From the NCBI GenBank assembly GCA_017163975.1, contig JAFFSR010000009.1:434001-498000 (forward strand): a DNA stretch of 64,000 nucleotides, given 5' to 3'. The notes beneath the pieces are model-generated. The model searched no databases, was not told the DNA's origin, and saw only the letters and a list, made by a program, of their open reading frames with translations. How positions within the stretch are numbered: the stretch's first letter is position 1; each line of letters starts with the position of its first letter. This DNA comes from Anastatus disparis (Eukaryota; Arthropoda; Insecta; Hymenoptera; Eupelmidae). The position numbers and the translations under genes are program-made. This document shows positions 1 to 14,000 of this stretch, piece after piece.

Positions 1-3000
1 CTATAACAGTTTAAATATCTTTTAAAAGATCATCAAACTTTTTCGTTTTACTTAAAAAAAATAATTGCATGCGATTAAATTAAAATAATATCGCGTAGGA
101 AGTTTATTTTTAAAAGTGCTAAAATTAAAATAAACGAAGATAATATTTTTTCATCTCCCTTAGGAAAGGCGCGCTAGCATTACGGAGGTGTATAAATATT
201 GCGAGCAATTTTAATTCGCTGCCACGTACAGAGCCAGAGCCTTAAAAATATTTATTCATCAAGGTATTCGTCGCCGGGTGAAAGGTATATATACATATAT
301 AGGTATATGAACTAAGGGGTAAAGGTCGAGAGAAACAAAGAAGCAAGGACATAAAGGAGAGAAAACTGTTTTCTCATTTTATCGCAGCACACTTGGATCA
401 CTTCTTGATTCTCTTTTCTCTTTTTATTGCTTGCTTATCCTTAACGACTATAAATTTGTCAAGTAAACACAGAGCAACTTATTTTCTCTCCTGACACTCC
501 GACTTATTGCTAGAATCCTGATTGTTAAAGCTCTATACATAAAAAACAATGCCGTACATTGTTCAGATGCTATTTTAAACTAGTCTTTTTTTATTGTAAA
601 TTAAATAATAAAAACATTTCGACATAAAATACTTTTTACGGGAGTACAGATAGAATTGCAATACTAAAATATCAAATAATTTAAAGTATTTATATTTGTG
701 AAAATATTTTTAAATTTTAAAAATTGTACGAGAAGGAAAAAAATAAAACTAAATAATAATGTTTAAATTGATAAAGCATTCGTAAATAAAAAAAAAGCAA
801 AAGCAGACAAAGAAAAAATTCTCCCAAAGATAAAGAAAAAGCTCGATACAATCTTCGTCCGTGAAAAAGACTATAAGAGGAATGGCAGACGACTGCAGTT
901 ACATTTATAGGAGCTGCTCTCTGCAAGGTAATACTTACTACATATTAGCGAATCTTGAAGCTACCGTTTTCTACTACTTATCGGGATAATCCAGGGTATT
1001 AAGCCGTTTCTCCAGTCCTTTTTTTTTCCAAACGTAAGCTCGGACTAACGGACTTATTTGAAAAGAGCTTTTGTTTCACTTTGGCATAAGTTGCTGTTTA
1101 TTGTTTTTTAATTAATTAAATACATAGCGATTTTTAAAGATTTATTTAACTTTAAAATATATTTAAAATATTGAAAATAAAATAAAATTAGAATGTTTCA
1201 AAATATCATGAACAGAAATAAAAAAATGCATTTTTTGAGTTGACAACCAGCTAAAATTAACAGACTTTTTCTTTCAACCGTGTATAAAGAACAAAAGAAA
1301 AAAAAACAATAACAGCCCAAGACTAAATTCGTAAAGTCAAACAAGCTTGCAAAGGCAATAAAGAAAAAGCATCGAGCTTGCAAGTCTAGGCTAGGATAAT
1401 TCGTCTTGTTTCTTTGTGTCGGTGTGCGAAACGTTGGCAGAAGAAAAGAACACGTGATGCTGAGGGCCGATATTAATAGGGGCGCCGTTTTCCCTTGTGG
1501 GGACAGCATACTAAAGGCTATCGCGTAACCTCCTCCTCCTCCCTTTCTTCCCTTTTACTCTGCACTTATAATTGCAAGAACAGGCGTGTGTCCATCTCTC
1601 CGAAGACAAATTTCTACCTAATACCATTAAACGACTTTCTCTCTCTCTCTCAACGTTTACGCGTTTATCCCACTAAAATTTACCCATTAACCGAAGATTC
1701 TATCGCATTTAAGCGAATAATGCCTGGGCTACTGGAATACTCTTTAGGACATGGGGTAAAATGTTATATGACCGAAACAGCTTACAGATCCGTCGACAAA
1801 TTATGTATTTACCTTAATGACTTTCTACAAAATAACATTGTAATAAATGTTATTTTTACTTTTATTCACATAAAAATTTGGTTTTTAAAAATTATTTTTC
1901 ATTATTATTTTCTTTGTATTGAGTTATGATAGTTCTTTATAATTTTTAAAAACTGGAAAAAATTCTTTAAAAAAATATACATTATTTTAGACTAAAGAAA
2001 ATCCATTTTGACCTTTATGCATCCGGGTCATCGAATAAATTTTCGAGAATAAGCTATTTGAAAATTTTTATTTTTACATGCGATTATATTTAAACCGTAT
2101 GATTCTAAGTAATAATAATAAAATAGCTCTTCCTAAAAACAGCAGATAAATTTCATACTTTCCAATGATTATACCAGAAAAGTATAGGTAACCGTACATT
2201 CAAAACGGATGAAATTAATAAAAATCCATGTTTTTTGAAATTTCCAAAGTAAGAAGATGTAATAGCGTTGTATTTGCATATATAAGAGCTCATGATTAAA
2301 ATTATTATTGATAAAAAGCTAAAATTTATGTCTCAAATCATAATTAAATAATAAAATTTAATCAAATGCACTAATACATTATTTACTTTATGTTTTTAGT
2401 ACAAAATTGAATTTGAGATAGGAACGAAGCTTAGCTTGAATTATTATTCATATACTGTTAAAATATTTTCACTTCAAAGTTCATCAATGATCATTTAAAT
2501 TAAAAATTTAATAATAATCGTTATAAATATATTTTGGTAATTTCGTAAAGTTATTTTATGCACATCGCATTAACTTCGAAGTCCCTAAAGAACTACCATA
2601 CATAAATAAAAAAAGTAAATATAATCCAAGGGCACGTGCAAATTTTTTGACTATTCAAGTAAAAGCTAATAAAATAAAATGACAAAAAAGTTTTCACATA
2701 TTACTATATGTACATAGAACAGAATCAATGTGTGCTTGGCACAAGATAGCCAAAAGATGCGAGACAGAACAACATGACGTACCCTAACTTGATTCAATTG
2801 TCGAGCTAGAGAAGGCAGACGAAAAAGAGCAGGAAGCAGGAGAGGAGGTTCTCTCTAAGCTTAGAGACACTCTGACATGTGGACAAGGGTCAAGCAAACG
2901 TTATTAACCTAATGTTAGATTTCTCTTATACTATGGTACTAAAAGCGTTTTTTTTTGCTTCATGATAAAAAAAAATTTTTAGACGTAACAATGCAAGCTT

Positions 3001-5486
3001 GTAAACGTATAGAATTACAAGAATATTCACTCTACGGCTAGCATTTCATCGTTATTTAAGAATTTTTTTTTTTAAACTCTTCAACTACGATGTAACACTT
3101 GATGTAACTGATGTGATGTTTAATAGGAAGTTGCATGTGCAAATTTTAATGAAAGACATGAAAAAATTCTTCTCATAACGGAAATTAAAGCTCGTGTGTC
3201 CGCGAGTTTTTAGATATTTTTAAAATAAATTAAACGAGCCAGCGAAGAATATATTAACCACGAATGCAATATGTGATTAATTTCCTCTATAATACATTGG
3301 TATATGAAACATTTCCACGGATATGTTTTTAACGTGTCAAATCCATTGAGCTGTCCATCGTAGCCATGTGTATAGGTATATCGACTACGAGTTTACTGAT
3401 AGGCCACGTCACATTAGTGGCTTTTGCTAATCCGATTGAACGTCGTTAGGTATATGTTACTAACGTACATATAGATATACTTTGCTGTTGCGTACTTCCT
3501 CGTAGCTTAATTTCCGACTATAGCGCGACATTCGATACCCGATGACTACACATATAATCACTAGCATTTCGTAGCCTCGCAGTACTTGTTTTAATCCGAT
3601 TTCACTAGTATATGCCGCTAGAGAATTCGTTTAATTAGCCATCGCTAAACTTGACTAATTTTTCAAAATGGTTTCCAGATACCTTTTTTTTAATTTTATG
3701 AATGTCAATAACAATTAATAAATGCTCATGTCAATCATTAAAAATTATAATCATTTCTGCAATATTATTATTAAACTATTGTAAACTGAAATTTCATTTT
3801 AGCCATCCACAATGATAAACTATATGATATATTGAGTAAAAATTAAAAAACCTATTAAAAGTTGAAATATTTTTTTGAAAATTTAGAAAAATTTAATAAG
3901 CAATACAATTACATCAATAGATTTAAAGAAAAGTTGCTCTTCTTGACTTATTAAAATAATCGAAACTTTGATCCTCCTTCTCTCTGCAAGAGTTGTGCCG
4001 GTGTCTACTCGACTTTAGATTTGACGTTAGGAAGCGAAAGTTACTATGAGCTCCTGACAGAGCCCTTGAAGACTTAACACACAACTCAAGTCTTCTCCAA
4101 ACTTGGCTCCGGAAAATTTCAGCATCAAATCTTTCTCTCTCTCTTCCTCTCTTCCTCTCTTATTCTCCGTACAGAAGAGCACAACTAGAGAATCGTTGAG
4201 AAAGGTTTTAAAGTTATATGCATGTATATATATATATATAAGCATCCTTCCTTCTTCATTCTTGTCTCGTTACGGATGCCCGAGCATTTCGAGCATTGCT
4301 CGATTCGCAGTTGCCACTGTAATTCTTCCCTCCTTCTCTCTTTAACTCTCCGCGTAACTCTCGCAACAAGTAACTTTATCGAGTCTTTCTCAGCTCAAAA
4401 TGCTTGTACAACTTTTCTTCGGCATTACCGAGGATTAGTTAGCTTGTAGTTCATTTTACTTTTGATTACTCCATTGTCGTTAATTTTTACCGAGCTATTT
4501 TAATAAAACCTTCAAAATTTTCATTATTTAACTCAACAATGGATGAAATTTGTGCTTTCTTTGTTACTTAAAAATAAGAAAAGATTTCCAAAACTATTTA
4601 TTTAAATTCTATTGAATGCTTTATTCTAAAGTTTGCACATCAATTTTGTATTCATTTTAACCATTGTGCGCTCATCAAAGTCGTGAAAATGTTGTCTTAT
4701 ATTAAATACCTTTTTTCATAAAACAATAGTAATACACCCGAGCTTTTGAAAATTTTCAAAGCCTCATTCAGCAATTATAAAAAAAAAAAGAAAAAGAGAA
4801 AAAAAGCGCAAGCTGAAGCATCATTGGCGAGTTGAATTGATTAACGAACCGAGGAATCAAATTAAAAGCATTGCGCTATATACGAAGTTGAAGCTTCAAG
4901 TTTAATTACTCGGCCCTATTCAAGTTCTCCCTAACATTTACGTCTCGATGTGTTTATAATGAGTTGGCAAAGCACTCAAGAGAGAGAAAGAGAGAGAAGC
5001 TCCCTGGTGCCCACACGACGTTCAAATTCCCTTTTCACAAAAAAAAAATAATGAGGAACAAAGGAATTACCGAGAGAGGGTCAGTATCTACGAATCTATA
5101 CATAGCATAAATGGGATACTCTAATGTTGAATAAAATAATAAGGCTTTATATAAGCATAATTTCATTTTTATATGCTTTCTTTTAACTCGCCATGTATAA
5201 TGGCAAGTTGAAAGAAAGCTTGGAATTTTGAAAACTTTTCTTAACACATTTTTAAATAAAGTATAATAAAAAAGTTTTTCAAGGTACACTGTGAAAAAAT
5301 ATTATTTTAACTCGCATAAGTGTTACAGATGAAAAACAAATTTTTCGGTGTTAAAATTTACAAATATAACAGTTGCCATTTTCAGATTTTCTATCCAAAT
5401 ATTCGGATTCAGCAGGTCAAAATACGTAAAAAAAAAAACAAAAAAGAAGACTTGCTCAATCCGGAACTATTTAATAACAACAACTC
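1..5486. other. Intergenic AT-rich DNA, no gene seen
   Basis: No spliced or unspliced coding region could be supported here. Open frames are short; the longest (1495-1929) starts at TTG and is compositionally random. There are scattered A/T homopolymers, a TCTC run near 1640, a CTCTTCC-rich patch near 4137-4160 and a TA run at about 4226-4241. The stretch 3,330-3,660 is less homopolymeric than its surroundings. It contains a small inverted repeat, CGTTAG / CTAACG, near 3,444-3,466. It could be a regulatory island, but nothing identifies it. Confidence 0.5.
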
Positions 5487-5697
5487 AAAGTTAATTTTTT
5501 TTATTTAATTTAACGTCACTGTATTTATGCTGTCATTGCGATGCTTATCAACGACGGAGGTCATAAGTGTATTTATGAAATGCAGCACATGTAACGTACA
5601 GTGGTGCTTGTATTAATCGGCCGCCGAGAGTGGGATTCGATCTCGGGACCTCAAGATTACGAATCCATCGCTCTATCGAATGAGCCACTGACGACCT
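5487..5697 (-). repeat. tRNA-derived SINE-like element
   Basis: On the minus strand a tRNA-like head (5697 to about 5619) is followed by an unrelated body of about 110 nt and an A-rich tail (about 5508-5487). The head has a possible 7-bp acceptor pairing (GGTCGTC with GGCGGCC, with G-T wobbles), a D-arm-like GGCTC...GAGC with an A-box-like sequence, a CGT triplet in anticodon-loop position, and a B-box-like GATCGAATCC. The spacing is not that of a functional tRNA: two extra bases lie before the D arm, the anticodon stem is poor and the T loop is over-long. I therefore call it a SINE or pseudo-tRNA. Near-identical 9-mers AACTATGAG and AACTTTGAG lie at the two ends and could be a decayed target-site duplication. 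Confidence 0.45.
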
Positions 5698-7744
5698 CAT
5701 AGTTGATAATATTTATTCGCAAAAGACTTCAAGAAAAGCATGACATGTGCAAACCTTTGATATCAAGGATATTTTTTCTTGGAAAACCTTCTTTAAATGT
5801 GAAAAATAGAAAAATTGGATAATATTATTTTATTTAAAAAAAGATTTGATGAGGTAATTTTTTTTAAATGCATTTAAAAAGAAAAAAGAATAAAACATTA
5901 ATTTTGTATATCTAAATTTAATGGTTCAATCTCTTTTACGAAAAAAATCTATAAAAGATTCAAAGGGTAAATTCTTGTTTGGGATGCTATATTATAAATC
6001 TTCAAATGAACATTTTTAAGTTTAACATGCCGTAAAAAAGCTACACATAAATAAACTTTATCATGAAACAAATATGCAGTAAAAAATTTTCAGAATTTAG
6101 CTAAAACGTAAAGTTAATTAGAATAAATAAAGGTCTTTTTATCAGTAAAAACTTTAGAATGCATGAATTTCTGAATTCGTCAAGAAAAAGCTTATATCAA
6201 AAGCTAATTTAAAAAATAATGTTGTCAAAACTTTAAAAGAGTATACAAAAAATTACCATTTAAAAAGGATCATAAGGGTATATAATTTTAGTTATTAGTA
6301 ACTCATAAATTTTTTATTTTTCTTTCATTTTATATCATATTTAAAAAAAAAATAATATTTAAAAATATGAAAAACTTTAATATCGGTATATATAATATTG
6401 CTTTAACAACGATTTTAATGATGAGCTAAGAAAAGGGAAGAAAAGATTGCCGCGATATTTTTCCTAACGACGATTAAGTACCCGCAAGATGTAATTCAAA
6501 GCCGCGTAAATTTTTGATAAGAATAATTACTTTTCTCATAGAAATTCAAAACCCTTTTGGTGGGTGAAAAAGAGTGAGAGAAGCGTAAGTATACATTTTA
6601 TCGAGGCGCAAAACATAAAAGTTGCATTGGTTTAAAGGCTAACATAGGCTTTATTTGTATTATTCATGAAAACCGTATCGCCAAACTTTCTCTATATATA
6701 CACAAGGTAATATTAAGGGAGAGACTCGAAAACGGAAACTCATCTAGAAGGAGCGAAAATACTTAAGGGGAAACAAGATCTTTTAGAACTGAATCATTAA
6801 CGATATGATCTTGGTATCTGCTGCCTTTAAAACCCTTGGCATTATTTAATGCTTATGGAAGGAGTATTAAAATAGGATGTTACATTTGTTTTTTTTTACA
6901 AAAGATGATAATTTAATAACCTAAGATTCGAATAAACTTTATTAGTTCATTTTTTTTCTTCAACTTTTCTCAATTTACCGTCAAAGAGAAAATCCATTAC
7001 TGGAGCTTTGGAAATTCATTTTATACATCGTGCATCAAGGAGTCGCACGTCAACGTTCAAAGAATTTCATTTCAAGCGATACGAAGCAGCGAGCGTGCTT
7101 GTTCTTCAAGCTTTTCTAGCTGCGATAGCGAGACAAAGGATTTTTCGACCTCTGCTTTCTTTTACAAATTTCTTTTTTTTTTCAACCGTAAAGCTCGGTG
7201 CTTTCAATGTTTTTTTTTACTATCTTTGAGTTGTTTTTGAAGAGAAATATTACGTTATATTGTGAAAGACAATAATTATAGTTTTATTTTTTTCTTTATG
7301 TTTTGACTTTGTGTTTTAAATTTCTCATAAAAAATATTGCATAAATTTTTATTAAAAAATTCAAAAGGGACAAAATAAATAAAATTAAAAGATAATAAAT
7401 TTCTTAATAAACTTTACTAATAAGTAAATTTTTTTTTTTCTTTTTCCGAATGAAATCACATAATTTATTTATTCATCATAGTTCTTTTTTCATATCAAAG
7501 AAATAGAAAGTAAAGTCCTCTTCCCTTGGCCAAGTTTTCTCCTCCCAGGATGCTTGACCCCTTAGGAATTCATTTTACGAATAAAAAAAAAAAAGAAGCT
7601 TAGAAGGATATGTAAATGAAAAAAGTTTTAATGGTACTTTTTAGTAGCATTTACATCTTACTTATGAATAAACTTAAAAGCGTAAGTATTAAACGTAATT
7701 TAAATTACAAATACATAAAGAGCAAAATATTGTTAAATTTATTT
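5698..7744. other. Intergenic AT-rich DNA, no gene seen
   Basis: Nothing recognisable was found. The open frame at 7008-7229 is short and unrelated to any family I know. The sequence is dominated by A- and T-runs. Confidence 0.5.
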
Positions 7745-8881
7745 CCCTGGTAGAAAGTTGAGCATATTTTCAGTATATCATCCCGTATTTTATGGGCAGT
7801 CGCGATCATATGCTTTTAGATATCGCGATAAACCTCCATTACTCTTAACGAATTATCGCGATGGTATCGGAAGAATATGGTCAATGTTGAATTATACTAT
7901 ATTCATAAACAGTATATTACAAAGTGTGAGTGAGCACGCATATGGGAACGCAGTTAGTGAGAAAGAGAAAGGCTGTTCACTCCTTGTTTCCTTTTCAGTT
8001 CCTAAACGGACAGTCTTACACTGTAAAGAAATAGCAGAAAATCACGTTGTTGGTCGACGATTTCAATGCGACCATGCACCGTCGAGGTTATTTCACTTCG
8101 TTCAACGGCCACATTTTAACGTGCTTTGCGTGATTTCACGTAAACTGAACACAAGATTTTTAGATTAAATCAGTTAGATTTTGCGCTTCAACAATGTTAA
8201 ATAACATCGACGGTGCATGGTCGCATTGAAATCGTCGACCAACGACGTGATTTCTCGCCATTTTCTTTTACAGTGTATTCTCTCACACTAAGTTTACATA
8301 TGCACTCGCTCACTCGCACTTCGCACTCACTGATTTTACATGGATATTTTATTCATAATCATACTGTATATGTTCGCAAATAAATTTAAGTTATACAATA
8401 AAGAACAGAAAATGTTGACACTATTACAATAACAGTATATGCATCTTTAATAATTTTAAAGTTAAGTCAAGTCAATCTAACCTGCACATATAGTGATGAA
8501 GATAGATGCTTATAGAAGACGAAGCGTCGAGTGATGCGCGCGCAGCCAACATTCAGTATTCACAACTATAGGATATATTTTACGATTGTACAAACAGGCG
8601 CCATCGCGGGCAGCATGTATATATACAGATTCGCTTTCTATAAACGATTTAAATTGCAAAATTATTTACAACTCATATGAATTGTAATAATAATATTTAT
8701 AATTTATTTCGAATCAGAAGAAAAAAATTTTAATTATTTTAGTGATTATATTTTATATCAACTCTGTAATCTTTAATATATTATCGTGTATTTATCGGTC
8801 ACTTATCGCGACTGCGTAGCGACGAGATATAGCCAACAGTTAGTTATCTGAGCATATCTTATCCTTAATTTTCTACCAGGG
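7745..8881. mobile_element. Foldback / MITE-like DNA transposon remnant
   Basis: The element has perfect 12-bp terminal inverted repeats: CCCTGGTAGAAA at 7745-7756 and its complement at 8870-8881. A second inverted match, GCAGTCGCGAT, lies 51 nt in from the left end (7796-7806), with its complement 66 nt in from the right end (8805-8815). Near the centre, 8041-8093 and 8199-8251 are inverted copies of 53 nt with two mismatches, separated by 105 nt. Weaker inverted similarity continues outward to CACTGTAAA (about 8019-8028 and 8266-8274) and to GAGTGAGC-rich blocks. The right arm is longer than the left, so one arm has gained or lost sequence. No transposase frame is visible; the 136-codon frame at 7758-8168 runs through the left arm and is a by-product. 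The target-site duplication is unclear (at best TT), so the superfamily is not assigned. Confidence 0.75.
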
Positions 8882-11060
8882 TTCATATGACGTTTAAAGT
8901 CAACCGATATAAAATAAAAAGATTTAATATTTTCAATAAAAAGAACAACGAGATATAGAAATTGCTAGAAAAAAATGATTCATTGGAGAAAAAAAGTACA
9001 AAGGAAGTGTAGAATGTTGGTGAAAAAAAAAAGATAATTCCTGTACGTCAGTGTATAAGTAATGCCCGCACATAACAAGAGCCAACCAAGTTGAACATAT
9101 TCGAAATCAATGAACCGAGGTATTTCAAAGCTTTGGCGCAATGAAAAATCGCGTATAAATGTTAGACAGACTGTATATATACAGCAGGAAGCAAATACTG
9201 ACTTTTATATAGAAAAGAGATTAGCCTCGCTCGAAAGAGTATATACCAGAGAGCAGAAAAAGCAACATGTAGGTACACAGTGTGTTTTACGGGATGTACA
9301 CGAGCGAATGGTATACGTGCAGGTTTCGTTGAAGCGTGCGTGCACTTGCATCGATGATAGATATACTTGTTGATCAATTTTTCTTACCTTTAGGGCATGA
9401 TGATTAATTATGCTTATAACTATTATTTTGTTTAAGCGATACTTCGCTTTCGTTTGTTTGCTTTATCAAAGCTGTTGCGTACAGTCGCCGTTGAAAGTTA
9501 GTTCAATTTCAAAAATTGTATTTTGTAAGCTAAAATAAAAAATTTGAATGTTGAGTTTTTTAGTAATGCTAATAAAGCAGATGAAAATAAATAATTTTTA
9601 TTCGTTTTGAAGACCATGAGATCGACTTTTGTACTATTTATCGCACGTTTAAACAGTCAGACACTCTAAAAACAGAGAAATATTTAAGTTTAACCCTGCC
9701 TCTGGCTGTCACAATAACTTGTGCACAAGTCAGTTGAGTGGTCGTAATATTTTCTATTTTAAAATCAACAAAATTCCTTACAAAGTCGACGAACACAGAA
9801 ACATGTAGGATTTAAAACGTATATATAGAAGTAAAACACTAAAATATTTCTTCTAAGAATGTCCAATTTACTCTAAAATAAAACGCCATTATTTTCAAGT
9901 GTTGTCATTTCTTTATGTACTTAAAATACCATGTATGAAAAAGAAGTTAATAATTGCTTTTATTACATAAGTCCAATTTTAAAAACTACATGCACTTATA
10001 ATCAAAATCTAAGTTTTTAATTGAGTACTACATGTACAAAACTTATTTTTACAGTTATTTATTTTGTTTGCAACTACTATTTGATTTTATAAATATTAAT
10101 GTTTTTTAATTATTTCATTTCACGTTAACTCATAAATCTGTTTTTTTTACAATTTTTTTAAATAATATTTTACATGATTCAATTTAATTAGTGTTCACCT
10201 ATCTTGTAGAAATTAAGAAATATATAACAAAGTTTAAAAAAATTTTAATTAAAGCTCAAACGGTCGTACGAATCCAATAAATAAAAATAAATAAATAATT
10301 TTCATGAAAAACAACTTTAAACTTTAAAAAAATAAATACTTTGAAAATTATTTTTGATTGATGCTAATTTTCTTCAAATCAAAATCATTGATTCTAATGC
10401 TCTTTAAATAATTCATAAACGCAAAATTATTCAAAATATTTTAATAACAACAATTTATGAATAAGCAAGTGTTAAAATACGACTAATATTTACTTTGGTG
10501 TAGATAAATCTTAAAATCATAATTCTAAATGAATTGAATGCAGCTTTTATTAACAAAAATTTTGTTATCCAAAATTAATCCTTGGTTGAAATTAAGATAT
10601 ACTTACCTTTGCTATCAAAGTTTTTATTTTATAATAATATTTAATTAAATATATTATAATTAAAAACTAAACTGAAAAATTAATACTTATAGTGTGTAAA
10701 GTAAATTTTTTAAATAAAAGAAAAATAATATCTCTACTCAAATTAAAAAAAAAAACAAATAAACATTTGAAATTCAATAACATTTGAAACTATATAATTT
10801 TAACATATGAAATATATGTCTCTTGTAAGTGCATCCGCAACGAATGAGCTCGTGAAAAGAGAGAGAGAGGGGCTCGATTTGTAATCGGATAGCTTTCTCT
10901 TTTGGCACTCCCGATGCGCTGCGTTAAAAACTTCTTCCTTTCGAAATGCGAATACGTATATATGTAACATAAAATACAATGCTCGATATGACAGGATAAT
11001 GCAAGTAGATGGATGGTGAGGTAAGAACGAATGAATAATCAAAATAATAAACAACAGCGG
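8882..11060. other. Intergenic AT-rich DNA, no gene seen
   Basis: Balanced A/T-rich sequence with no coding signal. The two overlapping frames at about 9,110-9,377 lie on opposite strands of the same less AT-rich patch and match no family. A purine-rich patch with GAGAGAGAG sits at about 10,858-10,872. Confidence 0.45.
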
Positions 11061-14000
11061 TGTAATTAATTTTTAGTATACTTTTTTTTTATTTTTATAT
11101 TTATCGTTTTTATTCTTTTTTCTTCGCTTCACTTCGCGCCATCATCACAATACGATAACGGCATTTTAAAAAAATGTTTATTATAATATGTATACTTTTC
11201 TTAAAATCATCATACTCGTATTCTCATATAGCGCAATGATCATTTTAATCGTCATTTCTATATTTGTATTAATTTTTTTTTTTTCTCATTTTTTTTCCTT
11301 TTTTGTTTTTTGTATTTCGTGGGTTTTCCATTCTTTTTTTTTTAAATCCATGTATACAAATATACAAATTTATACGCACATCGTACACAATTATATATTT
11401 ATACACATTAAAATATAATATATTATGTTTATTCGCATATAGTTTATTACACAGTAGTTTGCGTAAATTTGTTTTGTTTTGTTTGTTTGTTTTTGTTTCT
11501 TTAATTATATCTTTATAATTGTAGAGTGTTGTTATCCGTTACTAAACATACAAAAAGCGGTATAAAGCTCGATCATCCATTTATTTATTTTTTTTTCGCA
11601 CACCGTTTAAATATGGTCGTTAAAAAAAAGAAAGAAACTCAATTAAAGCAATGATTAATTAAACTCATTAAAACCTATTTGTTTCAAATAAACAAAGAAA
11701 ATAATATTAAACTAACAAAAGAAAAATAATATTAAATAGTACGAATAAACGCTCTTCCACGACATTTTTTCATCGACGGTCATCTATTCCGTTCTGTTTT
11801 ATCCTAAACATATCATCGACAATATAAATAAAAAATTTATTTAAATATACATATGTGTGGTATTATGGTACAACTAAAGGTGTAATATCGTCCAACAGGT
11901 TACTAGCTTGTCATTCATATATTTCTATTCTTCACATTTCTATAATGAAGTTATAAATTACATAATGAATTATCTGAAATTCATTAATTTTAATTTAGAT
12001 TTCATAATGACAAGTGAATAACCTGAGAAAAGAAACGATTTTCTGACAGATTCGCATGGAAGTAAGATTTTTTATCTTAAAATTCCAGAAATAATATACA
12101 TTAAATTAACGCAGTTAATTTTCTGTGTACGAGCTTAAACTTAAATTTGCATGTTACTGCAATATACAAAAGAGAAAATAAACTATAATATAAATATTTA
12201 AAAAAAAAAAAAAGATCATAAACCTTCATCTCTCAGCTAGATCTCGATCATCATGTCCGCTTCATTCTTTCTTTTTTTTTCCTCTCTTTCCCTCCAAGCC
12301 ACTGGCAGGTGGATTTGACAATATCCGTGGCAATATCTTAAAAGCAATTCTGCAATGTGTACGCTATATTAACGTAAGTTTTTTCTTTTTCAAAAACAAA
12401 ACAAGAAATATTTGGTATTTTGTACTTTTATTGCAATCACACTGTATCGCAACGTTTATCTTTTACATATTTTTTTTTTCAGCGTTGACTTTAATTGAAA
12501 AAGAAAAAAATTACTCTGAAAAAAAAACAATTACACACCATTTGTCTTTTGTTATTGCAAAAAACAATAAACAAAACATTCATTAGACAATTACAATTGC
12601 AGGCATGTTTGTTATTTTGAAAAACACATAAAAAAAACATGAAAATTTGCACGCGTTTATCACAAATCCAACAACTGCCAGAAAAAGGTACAGCGTAGTA
12701 TCTAATAACCCGAATTAGACTCTCGCCCATCAAGCCAACCAAACAGATATAGTGCGATTATACGATTAATACACGAGACGAACTTTGTCAAATTGTTAAA
12801 CATCAACTTTTTTTTTAATTTTAATTATTTATTTTTTACCCTTAGCTACTAACGATAGGTATCATAGCGAATAGTAATAATCGTAGGTTTAATTATTTAG
12901 CGATCGTTAGAATTAGCGGTAATAAGTAATTAGTACATAAGTATATGCATTGTAATGTGTGTGTTTTTGTGTAGATTTTTTTTTATTACCCCCCGCCCTT
13001 TTTTGCACGCACGTATGTATTGTTTTCTCCTTTTTGTCACCTAAACGTGATTATTTTTATTCGTTTATCATTACTGGTATTACTTCTTTTTGTTTTCTCG
13101 GTATAAATTGTGTAAAAAACTTGGCTCGTTACGCATTATAAAATTCTAGTATATTTATTATATGAGATAAACAATTATTTTGCTTGATTGATCAAAGCTT
13201 TCACGCCATTTCTATTCTCGTTTGTTCGATATCATTGTCATAATATTTTATTTTTCTCCTAAATTTATTATTATGATTGGATTTTTTTTTTGTTTGCTTG
13301 TTTCTTTTATTTTTAGATTACGATTGGATGAGTTACCCTTTTTCGAACAATAGAAAATGAGAAATTTTGTAAATTTTTAAATACAGAATATCGGACTTGA
13401 GTGAACTGACGGATCCATTCGAGCTCCCAACGTTAAAGCTATTATTTTTTTTATCATACGAAAAAAGATGATATTGAATTATTGAAATTTCATACTTTTT
13501 TTTCATTCATCGATTCCTAAAAATTTTTTATACTTTTACTTTTTTCCTCGGGAGGCTCATCTAGCTACGAATATTTATTAATCAGTCTAAAAAGACGATA
13601 TATAAATAGTAATTTTTTTTTCATTTTTTTTAGGATAATTTTGTATTAAAAATATAGATTTTTTCTTTACATATAATATATCAGTCGATTACACATTTTT
13701 TTATCTTATATAACTACGATAAATATATAATTTATTATATTTTTATCGAATTGACGATTCGTACGATGCTCGATTCTCAACACGGATACTCGAATGATCA
13801 AGCAATTCTTGAAGATTCGAGTATGGAACATCGCAAATATCGAGAATTTCGAAATTTATTTTTCTTATTTATCCTTATCAAATTTAAGCGAAGTTCCGTC
13901 AGCCAGATAAGACTCGATTTTTCGATTGAAATAGATAAAGTAGAAAAATTTTTTTATGACTTTTCTCTAGTTATTCGAAAAACTTTTCTAATTTTGACAA

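Noticed and set aside
1495..1929. Longest open frame in the window (144 codons, +)
   Set aside because: It starts at TTG, has low-complexity Ser/Leu and Phe/Ile content, no recognised domain, and no splice or conservation evidence.
4226..4241. TA-run and GA-run clusters as a CRISPR-like or regularly spaced array
   Set aside because: They are simple microsatellites with no spacer-repeat structure, and the DNA is eukaryotic.
5619..5696. Functional tRNA gene on the minus strand
   Set aside because: A/B-box-like motifs are present, but D-arm spacing, anticodon stem and T-loop length do not fit; a SINE or pseudo-tRNA is more likely.
7758..8168. 136-codon + frame
   Set aside because: It lies wholly inside the left arm and centre of the foldback element and shows no transposase motif; its openness is incidental.
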